In this document: positions 60,100 to 64,000 of the stretch, one piece after another
How positions within the stretch are numbered: position 1 is the stretch's first letter
Layout of the letters: each line of letters starts with the position of its first letter
Source of the DNA: Elysia crispata
Taxonomy: Eukaryota > Mollusca > Gastropoda > Plakobranchidae
Length of the DNA stretch: 64,000 nt
NCBI GenBank assembly: GCA_033675545.1
Contig: JAWDGP010003357.1
Location: forward strand, 10,001 to 74,000
Direction: 5' to 3'
The notes under the pieces: model-generated
The model's input: the letters and a program-made list of their open reading frames with translations, nothing else
Databases searched by the model: none
Told to the model about the DNA's origin: nothing
Made by a program: the position numbers and the translations under genes

Positions 60100-60105
60100 A
60101 ATAAA
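60100..60105 (+). terminator. Candidate poly(A) signal of SORD-like copy B
   Basis: AATAAA about 160 bases after the stop codon, with a second AATAAAA near 60152. This is a motif match only. Confidence 0.5.
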
Positions 60106-60851
60106 TTATACTTGGAGCTATTTCCATTTAAAATTAAAACATTTTCATGAGAAATAAAATTGAACTTTATATAATTTTGTTTTTATTCATTAAGGCTTTA
60201 TTAAATATTCTCCACGCAAATTAGATTTTGTCTTTTTTCTTTGTTGGGTGAGCGGGAAAGATACGTTGTTGCTGTCTCAACGCATATGGATTAAGTTATG
60301 TAGATCTATGGTATTGATGGTTTTCTAAAATTTTAAAAGAAGATGAAAAAAACGCCAAAAATATTGGTAAATCCAATTTTTTATTCAATAAATCATCTAA
60401 CTTTATCAGTCTCACAATTAAAAGGAATGGAAGTCAAATAAAAAAGATGAAGGAATGTCCAAGATCCTACTTGTTGTGCCGAAGATCATTACAATTAATC
60501 CAATGTAACAGGCCCAGCCAAAATGGTATTAATGAAGTTTAAAATAAAGCCAAGATTCTAACACATAAATTCAAGCAAATAATGATGATAATGGTATTGA
60601 AGTGGGGCAAGGATTACTCGGCTGGCTTTGTAAAAATAACGATAGAAATTCTACAGTATGAGATTGAGAGCTTACTTAGTTAACATTAAATTCCAATCTT
60701 TAGCAAAAACAGAGAAAATAGAGATGAAAAAAAAAATGAACAGCAGCGTTTAGACAACATTAAACTTAAATATTATTCCTCTCCTACCATGGATGTATAA
60801 AGCGTTTGTTTAAAATCAGAACACCAAGAAATGTTTGGATTTCACTTATGT

Positions 60852-61217
60852 TTTATGAAGGTAATAGACATCAATTCTTCAGATTGAACTGCTTTATGAA
60901 GGTAATAGACATCCATCCTTCAGATTCAACTGTTTTATGAAGGTAATAGACATCCATCCTTCAGATTCAACTGTTTTATGAAGGTAATAGACATCCATCC
61001 TTCAGATTCAACTGTTTTATGAAGGTAATAGACATCCATCCTTTAGATTCAACTGTTTTATGAAGGTAATAGACATCCATCCTTCAGATTCAACTGTTTT
61101 ATGAAGGTAATAGACATCCATCCTTCAGATTCAACTGTTTTATGAAGGTAATAGACATCCATCCTTTAGATTCAGCTGTTTTATGAAGGTAATAGACATC
61201 CATCCTTCAGATTCAAC
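60852..61217. repeat. 41-bp minisatellite, nine copies
   Basis: Nine head-to-tail units start at 60852, 60893, 60934, 60975, 61016, 61057, 61098, 61139 and 61180. The unit contains TATGAAGGTAATAGACATCC followed by ATCCTTCAGATTCAACTG. The first unit is the most diverged. The inner ones are nearly identical, with two carrying CTTTAG instead of CTTCAG. There are no spacers, so this is a minisatellite and not a CRISPR array. Confidence 0.97.
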
Positions 61218-61348
61218 ATTATTAAACTTCGCAGTTTCACATAGTTGCAGTTTGCTATTTCTGCACCGAGAATATTTTTTCCTATTTAAAAAAAAATTCA
61301 AAATAATGTAAGACGGCAAGTCCCATATGTACAGAAAAAAAGAGGTGA

Positions 61349-63894
61349 CTACCAGTTTTCATAGTAGATTCGATCTTTTGGAAGTCCGCTGGATAAACAG
61401 AATGTTTCCATCTTGTCTAGAAAGGCGGGAGGGCCGCAGATATACACTTGGGCAGAGGCTTGGTTTAGAGAGGACAAGGCTTCTTGGATCTCGCTCTCGG
61501 TTATTCTTCCTTCTGTGGGAAACAAGATTTTTGTTTCAGTGCATTAATGTTTGAGACGTGAGAAAGTCGACAATAAAAGATCATCGGGTATGGTTTAAGA
61601 TGGTAGAAGGTCCATCATAGTCGCAGCAATAACAGCATTATACAAACATGTATCGCACCCGTAGCAAATCTAAAGAATTAATGAAATGCATTTTTTTTTT
61701 CATATCAAGTAGAAAACTGAACTATATTATGGGAGCAGTTAACAGTTATCATTTTTTTAAAAATCTGTCTTTTTCCTGCAGATCTAAACTCCATAAATCA
61801 AACTACCGCTCTAAATATTCATGACTTTCAAAATAACTGTGTTAAATCAATATAGGAATAGGCCACTCTCTTTATAAAAAATAATTATGTCACTTTATTT
61901 CATTATTTCATTACGTGTCTCTTTTAAAGTAAAAAAAACTAGTCTCCAAGAAAAGCAAAGAAAAAAAATGATTAAGTAATGTTTTAAAAATAAAGAAACT
62001 GTTCAAGTAAGCAATATTTAGAAATAATGAAAAAAAATTTCACATCATTAAAAAAATTGAGAGCTATGAGACAATAGAAAGCATCGAAACTGCTGTCAAT
62101 TTTTGTCATGCCTCTTCATTATTTTATTAAGTCACAAAGTCTATTTATTTGTTCTACTTCACTGTTTCCGGATAGGATCATCTCTATACATAAAAAGCGG
62201 TGTAAAGTTGCGCAAGCATAGGCCTACGGAGCGAGTAAAAAAAGGAGGTCAATTCTTATTATAGTAATAACATTATAAAGTAGGTTCGTCTTGTGCATTG
62301 TCTCTGAAAATATCATGACTATTTTTTTCAACTCAAAATGTATCCTTGACTCTAAGACTAGAGATGCTCCATAAATATCCTGCTATGTTTGATGATTATG
62401 TTTGCATTTTGTAATAAATATTCTCTCTACTTGAAATGCTTATTTAAGTTATTGACCATTCAATGTTACCTTTGATATTTTTCTTATCTTTTTCATCGAC
62501 TGAATCTTTCGAACTGTAAAGTTTTGGCGTGAAGAAGTCGTGGTGCCTAGCAATTTCCAAGATTTCATCCTGAAAATGAAAGAGGATTGAAACAATATAA
62601 AAAAAAATGTCTATAACAAACGTAGAATTATTTATCTTATGATCAGGAGCAACTATAAGCTGTGGGAAAAAACACTGTCTTTTCTCTGTAACTTTTTTTT
62701 ACATACAGACAACACCTGAACAAACATTTTACACCCGACATGTTAATTTTGTCCCTTACTACCTATATACCAGCCTGTTCCCTTACCTTAAATACCATTT
62801 CTGCGGGACTTTTACAGCTATAGAGCAGCGCCACCTTGCCTCCGCGGTGATCTCTCTCTAGATAGTGCTGTAGGATACAGTAGATCGGGCTGATTCCTAT
62901 GCCGGCAGCAAGGAGAAGCATGTCATCTCGTTCTAGCTCACCAGGAGATGATGGAGAGGGTGGAGTGTAGAAAAAACCTCCAGCAACTTTTATTTGTACT
63001 TTATCGCCCATTTTGCACTGAAAAAAGTGGAGACAAGTACATCTAATGAGAGAAATTAACGACAGATTTGCCTTCTAAAATTTGCTTGTGATTTTGGATT
63101 TTCATGCCTTTTTAAAAATTAACCTGTTCACTTTCTTAAGACCTTACTTTATAACCGTCTTTAAACATCCACATTTTTAACTCTTTTTATATAGGACGAA
63201 AAGAGAGAAAATTTTATATTACACTAAAGCTGAAAATATGTATAAAAATCATGCAAAGTATATGCCAATCCTGGGTAAAGCTTGCTACATTTCTATGGAG
63301 GGAACACGTATAATATACCTTTTCGTGAACCCACAGCGTTGGTGGATAGTCACTGTATTTGACGGCAAGATCAAGCACACCAGAGGATGCGAGCAGTGAC
63401 GGTGGCGACGTCATGGAATACCCAGTAAAGGGTGAGACGTTCGGAATGAGAAAGTCAACCCTGGAAGTTAATAAACGTACTCGTATATAATTTACACTAA
63501 AAGAAGCTTTAAAAAATTGCCGCAAATTTTACGTGATATTTTTAAAACAAGTGAGTACAGTGTCTGATTGTCTATGAAACAAAATCATGCAATATTATTT
63601 AAGTCTCAAAGGTACATGAACGACAAATTTAATGCTAAATATAACATTGATCCAAATTCTGCCGCTTGTTAAATTCACTACACAGGCCAACGAAAAAAGA
63701 AAAGAGAACCGTCTTAGCAGATTAAAAGTATGTATATAAAGGAGTGAATGGTTTGAATCTGTTCGTGCAAGAGCATAATTAACTGACCATTGTCCAGGCT
63801 TGAATGTTAAACTCTTGTCAGCCACCTTCAGCCGCAGCAGCTTAATACAGTCAAATGTCTTTATATCTATCACAGAGGCTTCTGTCCACACTAT
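61349..63894 (-). CDS. OXNAD1: OXNAD1-like oxidoreductase, C-terminal 247 residues (gene continues beyond the window)
   Basis: A flavin/NAD oxidoreductase of the ferredoxin-reductase type, related to vertebrate OXNAD1, whose reaction is poorly known. Minus-strand exons in reading order: 63894-63788, 63460-63319, 63017-62787, 62569-62470, 61512-61349. All have GT-AG borders and compatible phases, and the reading ends with the stop at 61351-61349. The translation starts IVWTEASVIDIKTFDCIKLL inside the FAD-binding beta-barrel. It then shows LTFKPGQWVDFLIPNVS and GYSMTSPP (FAD contact region), LDLAVKYSDYPPTLWVH, GDKVQIKVAGGFFY, and the NAD-binding domain with LLLAAGIGISPIYCIL, LLYSCKSPAEMVF and YICGPP. 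The ending is YYENW, close to the EKWW end of human OXNAD1. The first residues and any mitochondrial targeting signal lie past the right edge. It converges on SORD-like copy B. Confidence 0.88.
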
Positions 63895-64000
63895 CTGAGG
63901 AGGGAATACATTGCATTCAACACATATAACTGTCTTGATGTCTGATGTGAAGCTTTAAGTTTTATCTCAAAATTTAATTGCAGTTTCAAGTTAAATTATA
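63895..64000. other. Intron of the OXNAD1-like gene at the window edge
   Basis: CT-rich acceptor sequence on the minus strand (CCTCCTCAG ending at 63895), then intronic sequence to the edge. Confidence 0.6.

Larger units (their letters stand above)
59941..61348. other. Tail-to-tail spacer between SORD-like copy B and the OXNAD1-like gene
   Basis: 3' UTRs of two converging genes. A plus-strand AATAAA lies at 60100-60105, about 160 bases after the stop of copy B. On the minus strand AATAAA occurs at 60380-60385 and 60182-60187, which would put the 41-bp minisatellite inside the 3' UTR of the OXNAD1-like gene. No coding exon was recognised. Confidence 0.6.

Noticed and set aside
60852-61217. 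CRISPR-like array
   Set aside because: Units are directly adjacent with no unique spacers, in a eukaryotic intergenic region; it is a minisatellite.

Overview
This window is animal nuclear DNA. The genes are split into many short exons with GT-AG introns, the flanks are AT-rich, and there are dozens of long simple repeats (GA/CT, TAG, ATT, ATCT). The proteins read like invertebrate relatives of vertebrate enzymes. Together with the abundant AGATCT-type hexamers and decayed LINE and tRNA-derived pieces, this suggests a lophotrochozoan, probably a mollusc (perhaps a gastropod). The species assignment is inference only.

Five protein-coding genes were reconstructed exon by exon. (1) 2233-13082, plus: an ALDH1/2-class aldehyde dehydrogenase whose start-codon exon was not found and probably lies before the window. 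(2) 19551-34415, plus: a complete 14-coding-exon tandem paralog of it (495 aa, about 88% identical at protein level by eye). (3) 35637-46585, minus: a sorbitol-dehydrogenase-like zinc dehydrogenase (356 aa, nine coding exons). (4) 53583-59940, plus: its divergent head-to-head paralog (347 aa) with the same exon pattern but a deleted substrate loop. (5) 61349-63894, minus: the C-terminal 247 residues of an OXNAD1-like flavin/NAD oxidoreductase running off the right edge.

Between the genes: 13.1-18.4 kb is the spacer between the two ALDH genes, followed by a candidate promoter and 5' UTR of the second copy. 34.4-35.6 kb is a short tail-to-tail spacer. 46.6-53.6 kb is the shared upstream region of the two SORD-like genes and holds a piggyBac-like relic, stem-loop repeats and a diverged tandem duplication. 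59.9-61.3 kb is a second tail-to-tail spacer with a nine-copy 41-bp minisatellite. The large first intron of gene 3 carries a LINE reverse-transcriptase relic and a 156-bp tandem duplication; its sixth intron carries a LINE tail.

Functionally, the block pairs duplicated NAD-linked alcohol/polyol dehydrogenases with duplicated NAD-linked aldehyde dehydrogenases, the two successive steps of alcohol-to-acid oxidation. Whether they share substrates or regulation cannot be seen from the sequence. The most interesting observations are the remodelled active-site regions of the SORD-like pair, a very recent partial duplication of the last exon of gene 4, and a patch of unusually high identity limited to exon 10 of the two ALDH genes. 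No bacterial-type system, CRISPR array, rRNA or convincing functional tRNA was seen.
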